A stretch of 64,000 nucleotides of DNA from Cumulibacter soli (GCF_004382795.1 NZ_SMSG01000006.1:62001-126000); one strand, 5' to 3'; positions 8,470-17,844 are shown, counted from the stretch's first letter. Notes: generated from the letters alone by a model not told the origin. Program-made: numbers and translations.

Positions 8470-10284
8470 ATGTCGGTCTCGGTAACCATGCCCGCGCTCG
8501 GGGAGAGCGTGACCGAAGGCACCGTCACCCGCTGGCTGAAGGCCGAGGGCGACCAGGTGACCGCGGACGAGCCGTTGCTGGAGGTCTCGACCGACAAGGT
8601 CGACACCGAGATTCCGGCACCCGCGTCCGGAATACTGCAGAAGATCATTGTCGGTGAGGACGAGACCGTCGATGTGGGTACTGAGTTGGCGATCCTGGGT
8701 GACGGTTCGGCCGAGCCTGCGGCACCTGCCGAGGAGCCCGCGGCACCTGCTGAGGAGCCCGCAGCGCCGGCCGAGGAGCCGGCCGCCCCTGCCCAGGCGG
8801 AAGCGCCAACGCCGGCAGAGGAGCCCGCACCTGCTGCGGCAGCGCCGGCCGAGCCCGCTGCGCAAGGTGGCGCCGAAGGCACCGAGGTCGAGATGCCGGC
8901 GCTCGGAGAGAGCGTGACCGAAGGCACCGTCACTCGCTGGCTGAAGCAGGTCGGCGAGTCGGTCGCGGTGGACGAACCGCTGCTGGAGGTCTCCACCGAC
9001 AAGGTCGACACCGAGATCCCCTCCCCCGTCGCGGGAACCGTCCTGGAGATCCGGGTCGCTGAGGATGAGACCGTCGACGTCGGCGCGGTGCTCGCCGTTA
9101 TCGGCGCTGAAGGCGCGGCACCATCGAGGCCCGCGGCACCTGAGCCCGCACCGAGCGAACCTGCCCCCGCAGCCGCCGCGCCCGCTCCAGCTCCTGCCGC
9201 CCCTGCTCCAGCTCCCGCAGCCCCTGCGCCGGCGGCTGCCCCCGCGGCACCAGCGCCCGCACCCGCGGCACCCGCACCCGCGGCACCCGCACCCGCACCC
9301 GCTGCCGCTGCACCTGCTGCGGCCAAGAGCGATGACAGCAACGCATACGTCACCCCGCTGGTACGCAAACTCGCCGCCGAGAACGACGTCGACTTGTCGA
9401 CTCTGACCGGTACCGGCGTCGGCGGACGAATCCGCAAGCAGGACGTGCTCGCTGCCGCAGAGGCCGCGAAGGCGCCCGCACCGGCCCCGGCCCCCGCCGC
9501 GGCCGCTCCCGCACCGGCGGCAGCTCAGGCGACCTCGGGCCTTGGCGCCGAGACCTCGAACCTGCGTGGAACTACTGAGAAGCTCAGCCGGCTTCGTCGC
9601 CTGATCGCCGATCGGATGGTCGAATCGCTGCGCAACTCGGCCCAGTTGACGACGGTCGTCGAAGTGGACGTCACTCGCGTCGCGCAGCTACGCGACCGCG
9701 TCAAGGCCGATTTCCAGGCCCGTGAGGGCGTGAAGTTGTCCTTCATGCCGTTCTTCGCGCTCGCCGCCGTCGAAGCGCTGAAGACGCACCCCGTGGTCAA
9801 TAGCGAGCTCGACCTCGAAGCCGGCACGATCACGTACCCCGATGCCGAGCACCTCGGCATCGCGGTCGACAGCCACCGCGGTCTGATCGTTCCGGTGATT
9901 CACCACGCGAGCGATCTGAACCTGGCGGGACTCGCCCGCAAGATCCACGATCTGGCCGAACGCACCCGCAACCAGACGATCGGCCCGGACGAGTTGACCG
10001 GCGGCACATTCACGCTGACCAACACCGGCAGTCGCGGCGCACTGTTCGATACGCCGATCATTAACCAGCCGCAGAGCGCGATCCTCGGCACTGGCGCGGT
10101 CGTCAAGCGCCCCGCAGTCATCGACGACCCTGATCTCGGCGAAATCATCGTCGTGCGGTCGTTCGCGCACCTGGCGTTGTCCTACGACCACCGCGTCGTT
10201 GACGGTGCCGACGCGGCTCGATTCCTGAGCACCATGAAGGAGCGTCTGGAAGCCGGAAACTTCGAAGCAGACCTCGGCATCTAA
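8470..10284 (+). CDS. sucB: Dihydrolipoamide acyltransferase, E2 of 2-oxoacid dehydrogenase complex
   Basis: A 604-residue E2 subunit that forms the core of the pyruvate and/or 2-oxoglutarate dehydrogenase complex and moves acyl groups from E1 to CoA on swinging lipoyl arms. Two lipoyl domains are present (about 1-78 and 138-214), with lipoyl lysines Lys43 and Lys178 in identical TDKVDTE motifs. Long Ala/Pro/Glu linkers follow each. The E1/E3-binding domain is at about 290-330 ([15 protein letters not shown]). The catalytic domain ends with [15 protein letters not shown]; His near 574 is catalytic. AAGGAG stands before the ATG. In actinobacteria this E2 usually serves both complexes. The E3 candidate is lpdA at 26872. 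Confidence 0.95.
   Translation: MSVSVTMPALGESVTEGTVTRWLKAEGDQVTADEPLLEVSTDKVDTEIPAPASGILQKIIVGEDETVDVGTELAILGDGSAEPAAPAEEPAAPAEEPAAPAEEPAAPAQAEAPTPAEEPAPAAAAPAEPAAQGGAEGTEVEMPALGESVTEGTVTRWLKQVGESVAVDEPLLEVSTDKVDTEIPSPVAGTVLEIRVAEDETVDVGAVLAVIGAEGAAPSRPAAPEPAPSEPAPAAAAPAPAPAAPAPAPAAPAPAAAPAAPAPAPAAPAPAAPAPAPAAAAPAAAKSDDSNAYVTPLVRKLAAENDVDLSTLTGTGVGGRIRKQDVLAAAEAAKAPAPAPAPAAAAPAPAAAQATSGLGAETSNLRGTTEKLSRLRRLIADRMVESLRNSAQLTTVVEVDVTRVAQLRDRVKADFQAREGVKLSFMPFFALAAVEALKTHPVVNSELDLEAGTITYPDAEHLGIAVDSHRGLIVPVIHHASDLNLAGLARKIHDLAERTRNQTIGPDELTGGTFTLTNTGSRGALFDTPIINQPQSAILGTGAVVKRPAVIDDPDLGEIIVVRSFAHLALSYDHRVVDGADAARFLSTMKERLEAGNFEADLGI
8716..8799 (+). repeat. 21-bp coding tandem repeat (PAAPAEE linker)
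   Basis: Four 21-bp units inside sucB encode PAAPAEE three times and a decayed fourth unit PAAPAQA. They build the flexible linker between the two lipoyl domains. Codon usage differs between units, so the repeat is old or kept by selection on the protein. A second, less regular AP-rich linker lies at 9121-9330. Confidence 0.8.
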
Positions 10285-10296
10285 TTAGTTCACGAC

Positions 10297-10335
10297 AATC
10301 CGGTCCACACCGCATTCCGCGGTCTGGGCCGGATT
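10297..10335. terminator. Bidirectional terminator after sucB
   Basis: A stem of about 17 bp (AATCCGG(T)CCA(C)ACCGC with its complement, one G-T pair and one C-C mismatch) closes a 5-nt loop. It lies between sucB and the convergent gene ending at 10339. Confidence 0.75.
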
Positions 10336-10338
10336 CGT

Positions 10339-10926
10339 CTATTCAGCCCGACGGCTGACCTCGGCGATCAGCCACTGCCCCGCTTCCTGCTCGAGCGTGA
10401 ATTCGACCTCGCTCGATGCTCGCCCGGCGACAGGCATCTCGGTGCCGCCGGCGTCAACGATGGTGAACGGCGCAATCTCATCCCGGACAACAAGCACGAC
10501 ACTGTCGGACTCGTGAGTCACCGACAGGACCTCGCTCAGCGTGGGCGCGAACCCGACAACGGATCGGTCCTGCGAGCGCAGAGATTCGATCGTGCCCAGG
10601 TCAACGCGCAGTTGGCGGCTGCCCGCTGTGTACACCTCGCTCAGTAACTCGACCTGTCGAGTCGCAAATGCGTCACTACGCAACTCATACAACTGCTCGA
10701 GTTGCTCGTACCACGCCGAATCGCCGTCGGTAACGGGCGCGGCGTCTGCCGCACCATCGGCACCAGACTTCCCTTCCGCGCCCGGCCACAAGACAACCCC
10801 GAGTAGCACCGCGAGCCCAACCAGCGCGGCAAGGACCACGTTCGTCCGATGATCAACCGACCGCTGTGCAGCGGCGTGTCGCGGTCGTGAGCGCCGCAGC
10901 GAGCCCTCTTCGATTCGGAACCTCAT
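10339..10926 (-). CDS. Single-pass membrane-anchored protein, unknown function
   Basis: A 195-residue protein with a short basic cytoplasmic N-terminus, one membrane segment (about 29-47), a Gly/Ala/Asp-rich spacer and an extracytoplasmic domain (about 75-195). The domain ends with VEFTLEQEAGQWLIAEVSRRAE, like the cystatin/NTF2-like tail domains of Mce-associated and other actinobacterial surface proteins; that similarity is only of pattern. It has no lipobox. It has no Shine-Dalgarno; a TAGCCT element lies 6 nt before the ATG. It sits just downstream of leuS on the same strand. Confidence 0.75.
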   Translation of the reverse strand: MRFRIEEGSLRRSRPRHAAAQRSVDHRTNVVLAALVGLAVLLGVVLWPGAEGKSGADGAADAAPVTDGDSAWYEQLEQLYELRSDAFATRQVELLSEVYTAGSRQLRVDLGTIESLRSQDRSVVGFAPTLSEVLSVTHESDSVVLVVRDEIAPFTIVDAGGTEMPVAGRASSEVEFTLEQEAGQWLIAEVSRRAE

Positions 10927-10932
10927 GGGGCC

Positions 10933-10938
10933 AGGCTA
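10933..10938 (-). promoter_or_regulatory. -10 element for the leaderless 195-residue protein gene
   Basis: Minus-strand TAGCCT is followed by GGCCCC and then ATG. The 6-nt spacing predicts transcription from the start codon itself. The element lies in the short gap after leuS, so this gene may have its own promoter in addition to read-through. Confidence 0.45.
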
Positions 10939-10981
10939 GGCCGCGCCGAATCCCCGATCCGAGTTATCCACAGGCGACCAC

Positions 10982-13831
10982 TCAGCCGACGACGAAGTTG
11001 ACCAACTTGCCTGGCACGACGACGATCTTGCGTTCGGTCTTGCCCTCGATCAGCGCCGCGATCTTCTCGCTGCCGCGGGCTGCGGCCTCCATGGCCTCGC
11101 GATCGGCGTCCGAGGCTATCTGCACGGTGTCGCGGACCTTGCCGTTGACCTGCACCGGAATCTCAATCGTCTCGTCAGCAAGCAACGAAGTGTCCGCGAC
11201 CGGGTACGGGTGCCATACGAGCGACGACTCGTGACCGAGTCGACTCCACAATTCCTCGCTCAGATGCGGGGCCAGCGGTGCCAGCATGAGCACCAGCGGC
11301 TCGACGAGCGCACGCGGCGCGCCGTGCGGGTACGTGGCGGTGATGTGATTGTTGAGTTCGGTGATCTTGGCGATCGCGATGTTGAACCGCAGTGTGTCCA
11401 TACCCTCACGAGCGGCCAGCACCATCTTGTGCAGCGTGCGCACCGACTCCTCGGTCGGCGCCTCATCGGTGACGGTGACGGCCCCCGTCTCCTCGTCGAT
11501 GACATTGCGCCACACCCGCTGCAACAGCCGCTGGCTACCGACGACATCCTTGGTCTCCCAGGGACGCGATTGGTCCATCGGACCGGTGAACATCTCGTAC
11601 ACGCGCAGCGTGTCCGCGCCGAACAGGGCGTACATCTCATCCGGGCTGACCGAGTTCTTCAGCGACTTGCCCATCTTGCCGTGCTGCCTGCTCACTTCGG
11701 CTCCCTGGAAGAACCAGTGCCCGTCCTGCTCAGTGACCTCGGCGGCAGGGACGTACATCCCGCGGTCGTCGGTGTACGACGCAGCGGTGACCATGCCCTG
11801 GTTGAACAGCCGTCGGAATGGCTCCTCACTGGTGACGTGGCCCAGATCAAAAAGGACCTTGTGCCAGAACCGCGCATACAACAGGTGCAGCACGGCATGC
11901 TCGACGCCGCCGACGTACAGGTCCACCCCACCGGTGTCACCGGCTGATCGCGGACCCATCCAGTACTTCTCGTTCTCCGCGCCGACGAATCGTTCCGAGT
12001 TCGTGGGGTCGAGGTAGCGCAATTCGTACCAGCAGGATCCAGCCCACTGCGGCATGGTGTTCAACTCGCGGCGGTATCGCTTCGGTCCGTCGCCGAGGTC
12101 CAGGGTGACGTTCGCCCACTCGGCGTTGCGCCCCAGCGGCGGCTCCGGTTCGCTCATCGCGTCGTTCGGATCGCCGGTTCGCGGCGAGAAGTCGTCAACC
12201 TCGGGCAGTTCGACGGGCAGCATCGACTCCGGCAGCGCGTGTGGCATACCCGACTCGTCGTACACGATCGGGAACGGCTCGCCCCAGTAACGCTGGCGGC
12301 TAAACAGCCAATCGCGCAGTTTGTAGGTGACCGTGGGCTTGCCGAGTCCACGCTCATCCAACCAATCAATGACGGTGCGCTTAGCGTCGACGATGGCCAT
12401 CCCATTGATGTCCAGCGCCCCGTCCTCGCGGGCGGAGTTGATCGCCGGCCCATCGCCGGTATAGGCCTCGCCGTCGAAGCCATCGCTCGGCTGCACGGTG
12501 CGCACGATCGGCAGGTCGTACTTCGCGGCGAAGTCCCAGTCGCGTTGATCCTGCCCTGGCACCGCCATGATCGCGCCGGTGCCATAACCCATCAGCACAT
12601 AGTCGGCGACAAATATTGGCAACTTCTTACCCGTCAGCGGGTTGGTGGCGTACCCGCCGGTGAAGACGCCCGTCTTCGCCTTGTCGTCGGCCTGCCGGTC
12701 AGCGTCGCTCTGCGCCGCTGCGGCCGCTTGGTACTGGCCAACCGCGTCGCGGGGATTGGCCGCGCCGCCTGTCCACGCCGACGGGGTCTGCTCGGGCCAG
12801 GCATTAGCGGTCAGGGCCGATACAAACGGGTGCTCGGGTGAGATCGCCACGAACGTCGCGCCGAACAGCGTGTCAGGGCGGGTGGTGAACACCTCGAGGT
12901 CCCCCGCGACGGTGGCGAACCGCACGTTCGCCCCCTCGGAGCGTCCGATCCAGTTGCGTTGCATGGTGCGGACCTTGTCCGGCCAGTCCAGCCGGTCCAA
13001 GTCGGCCAGGAGCCGATCGGCGTACGAGGTAATCCGCATCATCCACTGCTTGAGCGGCCGCTTGAACACCGGGAAATTGCCACGTTCGCTACGGCCATCC
13101 GCAGTGACCTCTTCATTGGCGAGCACGGTGCCCAGTCCGGGACACCAGTTCACCGGCGCTTCGGAGATGTACGCCAGCCGATGGTCATCGATGACGCGCC
13201 GCTGCTCGGCATCCGTGAGTTCTGCCCATACGCGGCCCTCCGGCAGACCGTCTGTGCGGGTACCCGCAGCGAACTCACCGATCAACTCATCAATCGGTCG
13301 GGCCTTCTGAGCGACGTCGTCGTACCACGAGTTGAAGACTTGCAAGAAGATCCACTGCGTCCACTTGTAATAGTCGACGTCCGTGGTTGACACAGATCGT
13401 CGCGGATCGTGGCCCAATCCAAGGCGGCGCAATTGACGGCGGTACGTCGCGATGTTCGCTTCGGTGGTGATCCGCGGATGCTGACCGGTTTCCACGGCGT
13501 ACTGCTCGGCGGGCAGGCCAAACGCGTCGAAGCCCATCGTGTGCAGCACGTTGTAACCGTTCATCCGCTGGAAGCGAGCGAATACATCGGTGCCGATAAA
13601 GCCGAGCGGATGGCCGACGTGCAGACCGGCGCCGGACGGGTACGGGAACATGTCGTTCACGTACAGATGATCACGCTGCGCGACCTGCTCGAACCCATCG
13701 GCGAGCGCACCTGCAGGGTTCGGCGTGTGGAAGGTGCCCTCCGACTCCCATCGGTCCTGCCAGCCGAGCTCAATCTGCTCGGCCACCGCAGCGTTATACC
13801 GGTGTGCTGGGACGTCGCTGGTCTGGCTCAC
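10982..13831 (-). CDS. leuS: Leucine--tRNA ligase
   Basis: A 949-residue class I aminoacyl-tRNA synthetase that charges tRNA-Leu and edits wrong amino acids. The ATP-binding HIGH motif is HVGH (71-74) within [16 protein letters not shown]. The editing (CP1) domain includes [19 protein letters not shown]. The second signature is [15 protein letters not shown] (about 718-732), the usual variant in actinobacteria. The C-terminus has the tRNA-binding [11 protein letters not shown] and the ending [18 protein letters not shown] start with AGAGGAAG upstream. An attenuator-like leader precedes it. Confidence 0.97.
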   Translation of the reverse strand: MSQTSDVPAHRYNAAVAEQIELGWQDRWESEGTFHTPNPAGALADGFEQVAQRDHLYVNDMFPYPSGAGLHVGHPLGFIGTDVFARFQRMNGYNVLHTMGFDAFGLPAEQYAVETGQHPRITTEANIATYRRQLRRLGLGHDPRRSVSTTDVDYYKWTQWIFLQVFNSWYDDVAQKARPIDELIGEFAAGTRTDGLPEGRVWAELTDAEQRRVIDDHRLAYISEAPVNWCPGLGTVLANEEVTADGRSERGNFPVFKRPLKQWMMRITSYADRLLADLDRLDWPDKVRTMQRNWIGRSEGANVRFATVAGDLEVFTTRPDTLFGATFVAISPEHPFVSALTANAWPEQTPSAWTGGAANPRDAVGQYQAAAAAQSDADRQADDKAKTGVFTGGYATNPLTGKKLPIFVADYVLMGYGTGAIMAVPGQDQRDWDFAAKYDLPIVRTVQPSDGFDGEAYTGDGPAINSAREDGALDINGMAIVDAKRTVIDWLDERGLGKPTVTYKLRDWLFSRQRYWGEPFPIVYDESGMPHALPESMLPVELPEVDDFSPRTGDPNDAMSEPEPPLGRNAEWANVTLDLGDGPKRYRRELNTMPQWAGSCWYELRYLDPTNSERFVGAENEKYWMGPRSAGDTGGVDLYVGGVEHAVLHLLYARFWHKVLFDLGHVTSEEPFRRLFNQGMVTAASYTDDRGMYVPAAEVTEQDGHWFFQGAEVSRQHGKMGKSLKNSVSPDEMYALFGADTLRVYEMFTGPMDQSRPWETKDVVGSQRLLQRVWRNVIDEETGAVTVTDEAPTEESVRTLHKMVLAAREGMDTLRFNIAIAKITELNNHITATYPHGAPRALVEPLVLMLAPLAPHLSEELWSRLGHESSLVWHPYPVADTSLLADETIEIPVQVNGKVRDTVQIASDADREAMEAAARGSEKIAALIEGKTERKIVVVPGKLVNFVVG

Positions 13832-13892
13832 GTATCTTCCTCTGCTCTTCTGTGACTACTCACCTGACGCGGGTTGGGCACTCGACGGGCAC

Positions 13893-13934
13893 AAAAAATC
13901 CCCACGCCGATGAGCGTAGGGACGCCCTGCACGC
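13893..13934 (-). promoter_or_regulatory. Transcription attenuator in the leuS leader (terminator plus competing antiterminator)
   Basis: Read on the minus strand, CCCTACGC pairs with GCGTGGGG (8 bp, one U-G) and is followed by ATTTTTTG: a clear intrinsic terminator 62 nt before the leuS start. The same CCCTACGC can instead pair with GCGT-gc-AGGG just upstream (13925-13934), with a CGT loop. The two structures share 13914-13921 and exclude each other, which is the classical arrangement of an attenuator. The U-G pair works only in leuS orientation. I see no T-box motif (TGGNACCNCG). Confidence 0.65.
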
Positions 13935-13973
13935 CGAAACCCGAACGACCGCGGTCCGGTGCGGCTCACGACG

Positions 13974-13991
13974 GGTCCGCGGCCGCGGACC
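13974..13991. repeat. 18-bp perfect palindrome in the leuS leader
   Basis: GGTCCGCGGCCGCGGACC is its own reverse complement. In the leuS leader RNA it can form a stem upstream of the antiterminator. A related palindrome, GACCGCGGTC, lies at 13947-13956, and GGTCCG of the second can also pair with CGGACC of the first, so several folds are possible. Confidence 0.6.
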
Positions 13992-14015
13992 ACACATCGC
14001 TCAGCCATCGAACTC

Positions 14016-14021
14016 AGCATA
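14016..14021 (-). promoter_or_regulatory. Probable -10 element of leuS, with leaderless upstream ORF
   Basis: Minus-strand TATGCT is the best -10 element in the gap. It is followed after 7 nt by an ATG (14008) that opens a 50-codon frame running through the attenuator to a stop at 13856. The frame begins MAERCVVRGRGP and has one leucine only (in the terminator T-tract), so it is not a classical leucine leader peptide. Whether it is translated cannot be told from sequence. Confidence 0.4.
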
Positions 14022-14114
14022 CCGCCGAGGCAAAGTGATTCCCCCTTCGCGGCCAGGTGAGGTTAGATGGGCTGAGTACCAACCGTGCAACCAACCTGTG
14101 GAGGTACGTCACCT

Positions 14115-14903
14115 ATGAAGGGCACGACCAGCGGGCTCCAGGATCTCGCCGCCGAGGTATCCGATAAAGCCTCCGACGCCGCCGAGTCGGTCAAGGATCT
14201 CGTCGAAGACGGAGCCAAGACGGCCAAACGCGCGCAACGGAAGGTCGCAAAAAAGTCCGCTAAGGCGCAGCAAAAGCTGACGAAGAAGTCCGATAAGGCA
14301 GCTAAGAAGGTCAAGCAGGTCAAGATCGACAAGAAGACCCGCAAGGCCATCGAGCGCACCGAAGCAGCGCTCGCGCATTTCACTGCCCGCACCGGCGAAT
14401 CACTTGCTCCGGTGATCGAAGACGCTCGTGAGCAGTTGGCACGCTCCCGCCGTAGCGCGGCCGCAATCAAGACCTCCTCGCGCGCCAAGGCGAAGGCAGC
14501 ACGCATCGAGGCCCACGAGCAGTTGATGGCTGCCGCGGCCGGACTCGCCGAGGCCAAGGCCGCCGCCAAACAGGAGGCAAAGGCCGCTGGGCGCAAGGGT
14601 AAGAAGGGTTCGAAGAAGGCGGCCCGCGCGCTCGCCGCGGAGGCTCCTGACCTCGAGTCGAACGGCACGCAGAAGAAGAAGCGTCGTAAGTGGCCGCTGT
14701 TGCTCGCCGTCGCCGGTGCCGGCGCTGTCGTCGTACGCAAAATGAAGGCCGACGAGGGTGTCGTCTGGCAGCAGCCGGCACCACGTCCAACCCCCTCGGA
14801 GGTTCCCGATACCGCCGCCGGGACGGACGCGCCCACTGACGTTTCGTCCGATTCGCCGCGCACTGAGGAAGGCGGCCGGCACAGCCGTCCCGACGAGGAC
14901 TGA
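14115..14903 (+). CDS. Lysine/alanine-rich coiled-coil protein with one C-terminal membrane segment
   Basis: A 262-residue protein of unusual composition. Residues about 30-200 are dominated by Lys and Ala (KKSAKAQQKLTKKSDKAAKK), with strongly predicted helix and coiled coil, similar in composition to histone H1-like tails. A hydrophobic segment (about 194-208, WPLLLAVAGAGAVVV) flanked by KKKRRK follows, then an acidic, Pro/Thr/Ser-rich tail. The basic part could bind DNA or polyanions at the membrane, but this is inference. The ATG at 14115 lies 10 nt after GGAGG. The family is not recognised. Confidence 0.75.
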   Translation: MKGTTSGLQDLAAEVSDKASDAAESVKDLVEDGAKTAKRAQRKVAKKSAKAQQKLTKKSDKAAKKVKQVKIDKKTRKAIERTEAALAHFTARTGESLAPVIEDAREQLARSRRSAAAIKTSSRAKAKAARIEAHEQLMAAAAGLAEAKAAAKQEAKAAGRKGKKGSKKAARALAAEAPDLESNGTQKKKRRKWPLLLAVAGAGAVVVRKMKADEGVVWQQPAPRPTPSEVPDTAAGTDAPTDVSSDSPRTEEGGRHSRPDED

Positions 14904-14941
14904 TCGACGTACGCCGCCGGCCCTAGCCGTCTGCGGTGATT

Positions 14942-14995
14942 CTGCGGGGCACTGAGTAACACTGTCGTTCGATAGCGTTACTCAGTGCCCCGCAG
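14942..14995. repeat. Long palindrome, copy 2 of the CTGCGGGGC...GTAACGCTA family
   Basis: Perfect 19-bp arms (14942-14960 and 14977-14995) read CTGCGGGGC-actga-GTAAC and its complement, and pairing can continue through ACTGTCG/CGATAGC with one mismatch and one wobble. Compared with copy 1 (1536-1590), the flanking blocks are identical and the central five bases differ but remain paired. It lies downstream of a plus-strand gene and before another plus-strand gene. Confidence 0.75.
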
Positions 14996-15090
14996 ATCGT
15001 TGGTGCGTCGAGGACGGCGCCAAATCTGGGGACGCATCACAGCCCGTCCCCATCAAGCCCGCGTGAGCACCAACTAGACTTGAAGTCCTT

Positions 15091-15891
15091 ATGGCGAAAA
15101 AGACAGCAGACTCCAGCAGCGCGAAGCGCGGGTTGAAGTTATTCAAGCGCGGCTCGCGCAAGTCGGATGATGCTCCGAAGAAGAAGCGGTTTGCGCGCAC
15201 GCGCGAGCTGTGGCAGGCGTACAAACTCCTGAAGCCCAACGATCCGAAACTGGGGATCTGGATCCTGGGCACGGCCATCCTCGGCTTCCTGATCGGTTTC
15301 TGGGGAATGCTTCTGCTCGCGGGAACCGGGATCCTCGGCGTCATCCTGGCCATCGTCGCCGGTCTGCTGCTGGGACTGCTGGGCGGCATGATCGTGTTCG
15401 GCATGCGAGCGCGCAAAACGACGTACCGGCAAGCGGAGGGTCGTCCAGGCGCAGCTTCCTGGGCCCTGGATCAGATGCGCGGTGATTGGCGCATCACCCA
15501 GGCGGTCAGCGTGTCCGCCACGCAAGACTTGGTGCACCGAGTCATCGGCCGCCCGGGAATCATCCTCGTGGGCGAGGGCGAGAACAAACATCGAATCGGC
15601 AGCCTGATCGGCCAGGAGAAGAAGCGCATCGCGCGTGTCGTCGGCGAGACGCCGATCTACACGGTGGTCGTCGGCGATGACGCCGACGCCGGCGAGGTCA
15701 CGTTGAAAAAGTTGAATAAGCACGTGATGAAGTTGCCGCGGAATATCCAAGGCGCACAGATTCGCGCATTGGAGAAGCGCCTGCAGGCTGTCGCGTCGCC
15801 GAAGATGCCGCTGCCCAAGGGCCCGATGCCCGGCGGACGCAAGATGGAAGTCACCAACCGTCAGATGCGTCGTCGCGGTATGGGTCAGTAG
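15091..15891 (+). CDS. DUF4191 domain-containing membrane protein
   Basis: A 266-residue protein of the actinobacterial DUF4191 family, found next to lipA/glnA in this phylum (Rv2219 in M. tuberculosis). It has a basic N-terminus, two membrane segments (about 55-71 and 76-104), and a cytoplasmic C-terminal domain (GRPGAASWALDQMRGDWRIT; HRVIGRPGIILVGEGE) that ends in a basic GGRKMEVTNRQMRRRGMGQ tail. Function unknown. It is 9 nt upstream of the RDD gene, so the two are probably one operon. A TAGACT -10-like element lies 12 nt before the ATG. Confidence 0.88.
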   Translation: MAKKTADSSSAKRGLKLFKRGSRKSDDAPKKKRFARTRELWQAYKLLKPNDPKLGIWILGTAILGFLIGFWGMLLLAGTGILGVILAIVAGLLLGLLGGMIVFGMRARKTTYRQAEGRPGAASWALDQMRGDWRITQAVSVSATQDLVHRVIGRPGIILVGEGENKHRIGSLIGQEKKRIARVVGETPIYTVVVGDDADAGEVTLKKLNKHVMKLPRNIQGAQIRALEKRLQAVASPKMPLPKGPMPGGRKMEVTNRQMRRRGMGQ

Positions 15892-15900
15892 CGAACTGAC

Positions 15901-16302
15901 ATGGCTGAAGTCGAGTACCCCGGCGCGGATCTGGGGCTGCCGCGCACCGGGATGGCATCGGTAGCGACCATCGGCTCACGTGTCGGTGCGCTCGTCATCG
16001 ACTGTCTCCTCGCCGGCGCTATTACCTGGGTTTTCACCGCACCCGAATTCCCGCGCAACTGGTCGCTGCTCTCGCTGTTCTTGATCTATACCCTCACCAC
16101 CGCATTCTTCGGCCGCACGCCGGGGATGACGATGGTGGGCATCGGCTTGGCGAGCGAATTCGAAGGCCAGCGTCTCGGGCTGGTCAAGGCGGCAATACGC
16201 ACCGTCCTGTTGATGCTGCTGATTCCAGGGATCCTTATGGATCAGAACCGGCGAGGATTGCACGACAAAGCAGCGGGCACAGTCGTCGTGAACGCACGAT
16301 AG
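15901..16302 (+). CDS. RDD family membrane protein
   Basis: A 133-residue protein of the RDD family with three membrane segments. The defining arginine and aspartates are visible: GSRVGALVIDCLLAG near residue 28 and DQNRRGLHDKAAGTVVV at the C-terminus, with TPGMTMVGI between. Members are poorly characterised and sometimes linked to ion transport. It lies between DUF4191 and glnA1 as in mycobacteria. The GlnR box of glnA begins 3 nt after its stop codon. Confidence 0.88.
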   Translation: MAEVEYPGADLGLPRTGMASVATIGSRVGALVIDCLLAGAITWVFTAPEFPRNWSLLSLFLIYTLTTAFFGRTPGMTMVGIGLASEFEGQRLGLVKAAIRTVLLMLLIPGILMDQNRRGLHDKAAGTVVVNAR

Positions 16303-16304
16303 CT

Positions 16305-16342
16305 GTAACAGGCCCGAAACATTCGAGTCATGGGTGAGCAAT
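16305..16342 (+). promoter_or_regulatory. GlnR-type nitrogen box upstream of glnA1
   Basis: Four half-sites occur at exact 6-nt spacing: GTAAC (16305-16309), GAAAC (16316-16320), GTCAT (16327-16331) and GCAAT (16338-16342). The first pair matches the known actinobacterial GlnR consensus gTnAC-n6-GaAAc; the second is a weaker copy. The array ends 44 nt before the glnA1 ATG. GlnR activates or represses glnA in Streptomyces and mycobacteria according to nitrogen supply. Confidence 0.8.
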
Positions 16343-16386
16343 GCTCACTCGATAAGGTCGAGGAACCGACCCACCACGGAGGATCA

Positions 16387-17811
16387 ATGTTTCAGTCCAA
16401 GGAAGAGCTGGTCTCGTACATCGAGGCGAACGACGTAAAGTTCATCGACGTCCGCTTCTGCGACCTGCCCGGCATCATGCAGCACTTCACCATCCCGGCA
16501 TCGGGTGTTGAGGAGATGTTCGAGGACGGGCTGGCGTTCGACGGCTCCTCCGTGCGTGGATTCCAGGAAATTCACGAGTCGGACATGCTACTGCTGCCTG
16601 ACGTCAAGACCGCAACCGTCGACCAGTTCCGTGCCGCGAAGACAGTCATCATCAACTTCTTCGTGCACGACCCGATCACCCGCGAGCCCTACAGCCGTGA
16701 CCCACGCAACGTGGCACGCAAGGCCGAGGAGTACCTCACCTCGTCGGGAATTGCCGACGGCGCCTTCTTCGGCGCCGAGGCGGAGTTCTACGTCTTCGAC
16801 TCGGTCCGTTACTCGACCGACAACATGAACGAATCGTTCTACCATGTCGATTCTGACTCCGGCTACTGGAACACCGGCCGCGAGGAAGAAGGCGGCAACA
16901 AGGGATACAAGGTCCGCCCGAAGGGCGGCTACTTCCCCGTCGCGCCGTACGACCACTATGGCGACCTGCGCGACACGATGACGCTGAACCTGCAGGAAGC
17001 GGGCTTCGAGATCGAGCGCGCGCACCACGAGGTGGGCACCGGCGGTCAGGCCGAAATCAACTACAAGTTCAATTCGCTGCTGCACGCCGGCGACGACATG
17101 ATGCTGTTCAAGTACATCATCAAGAACACCGCGGCAGCGGCTGGTAAGACTGTCACCTTTATGCCGAAGCCGCTGTACGGCGACAACGGTTCCGGGATGC
17201 ACACCCACCAGTCGCTGTGGAAGGACGGCAAGCCGCTGTTCCACAGCGAGACCGGGTACGCCGGGCTCTCGGATGAGGCTCGCTGGTACATCGGTGGCCT
17301 ACTGCACCACGCCCCGTCGCTGCTGGCGTTCACTAACCCGACGCTGAACAGCTTCCACCGCTTGGTGCCCGGCTACGAGGCTCCGGTCAACCTGGTCTAC
17401 TCGCAGCGCAACCGTTCGGCGTGCATCCGCATCCCGATCACCGGTAACAACCCGAAGGCCAAGCGCGTCGAATTCCGGGTGCCAGACCCGTCCTGCAACC
17501 CGTACCTCGCGTTCGCTGCCCAGATGATGGCCGGCCTGGACGGTATTCGTAACCGGATCGAACCGGCCGAGCCGATCGACAAGGACCTCTACGAGCTCCC
17601 GCCGGACGAGGCCGCCAACATCCCGCAGGTTCCCGACAGCCTGCCCGGCGTCCTGGATGCGCTCGAAGAGGACCACGACTACCTGCTTGAGGGTGGAGTG
17701 TTCACCGAGGACCTGATCGAGACCTGGATCCGCTACAAGCGCGAGAACGAGATCGACCCGGTCCGGCTGCGTCCGCACCCGCACGAGTTCGCGATGTACT
17801 TCGACATCTAA
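16387..17811 (+). CDS. glnA: Glutamine synthetase type I (GlnA1)
   Basis: A 474-residue dodecameric glutamine synthetase making glutamine from glutamate, ammonia and ATP. The start at 16387 follows CGGAGGATCA directly and gives [12 protein letters not shown], the family N-terminus. Motifs include DGSSVRGF, the metal/ATP-site [43 protein letters not shown] and NRSACIRIP. The adenylylation site Tyr402 is in [11 protein letters not shown], so the enzyme should be regulated by the GlnE encoded at 29822. A GlnR box lies just upstream. This is the main housekeeping synthetase. Confidence 0.97.
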   Translation: MFQSKEELVSYIEANDVKFIDVRFCDLPGIMQHFTIPASGVEEMFEDGLAFDGSSVRGFQEIHESDMLLLPDVKTATVDQFRAAKTVIINFFVHDPITREPYSRDPRNVARKAEEYLTSSGIADGAFFGAEAEFYVFDSVRYSTDNMNESFYHVDSDSGYWNTGREEEGGNKGYKVRPKGGYFPVAPYDHYGDLRDTMTLNLQEAGFEIERAHHEVGTGGQAEINYKFNSLLHAGDDMMLFKYIIKNTAAAAGKTVTFMPKPLYGDNGSGMHTHQSLWKDGKPLFHSETGYAGLSDEARWYIGGLLHHAPSLLAFTNPTLNSFHRLVPGYEAPVNLVYSQRNRSACIRIPITGNNPKAKRVEFRVPDPSCNPYLAFAAQMMAGLDGIRNRIEPAEPIDKDLYELPPDEAANIPQVPDSLPGVLDALEEDHDYLLEGGVFTEDLIETWIRYKRENEIDPVRLRPHPHEFAMYFDI

Positions 17812-17821
17812 GTCGGTTCCG

Positions 17822-17844
17822 GGCTAGTCGCCTCCGCAAAGCGG
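17822..17844 (+). repeat. 23-bp direct repeat, copy A
   Basis: GGCT(A)GTCGCCTCCGCAAAGCGG occurs here and again at 18545-18567 with a single difference. The two copies are in the same orientation and frame the VOC gene. Copy A leads into the first unit of the 19-bp array. Confidence 0.75.

Noticed and set aside
8433-9437. Long Ala/Gly-rich open frame of 334 codons on the minus strand
   Set aside because: It is the mirror of the Ala/Pro linkers of sucB, which has clear domains on the plus strand.
13856-14008. 50-codon leader peptide gene before leuS
   Set aside because: The frame has a good -10 spacing but no leucine run, overlaps the terminator hairpin, and its composition looks like GC-rich random coding; kept only as a note.
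13893-14021. T-box riboswitch before leuS
   Set aside because: The conserved T-box sequence (TGGNACCNCG) and a specifier loop are not found; only terminator and antiterminator-like hairpins are seen.
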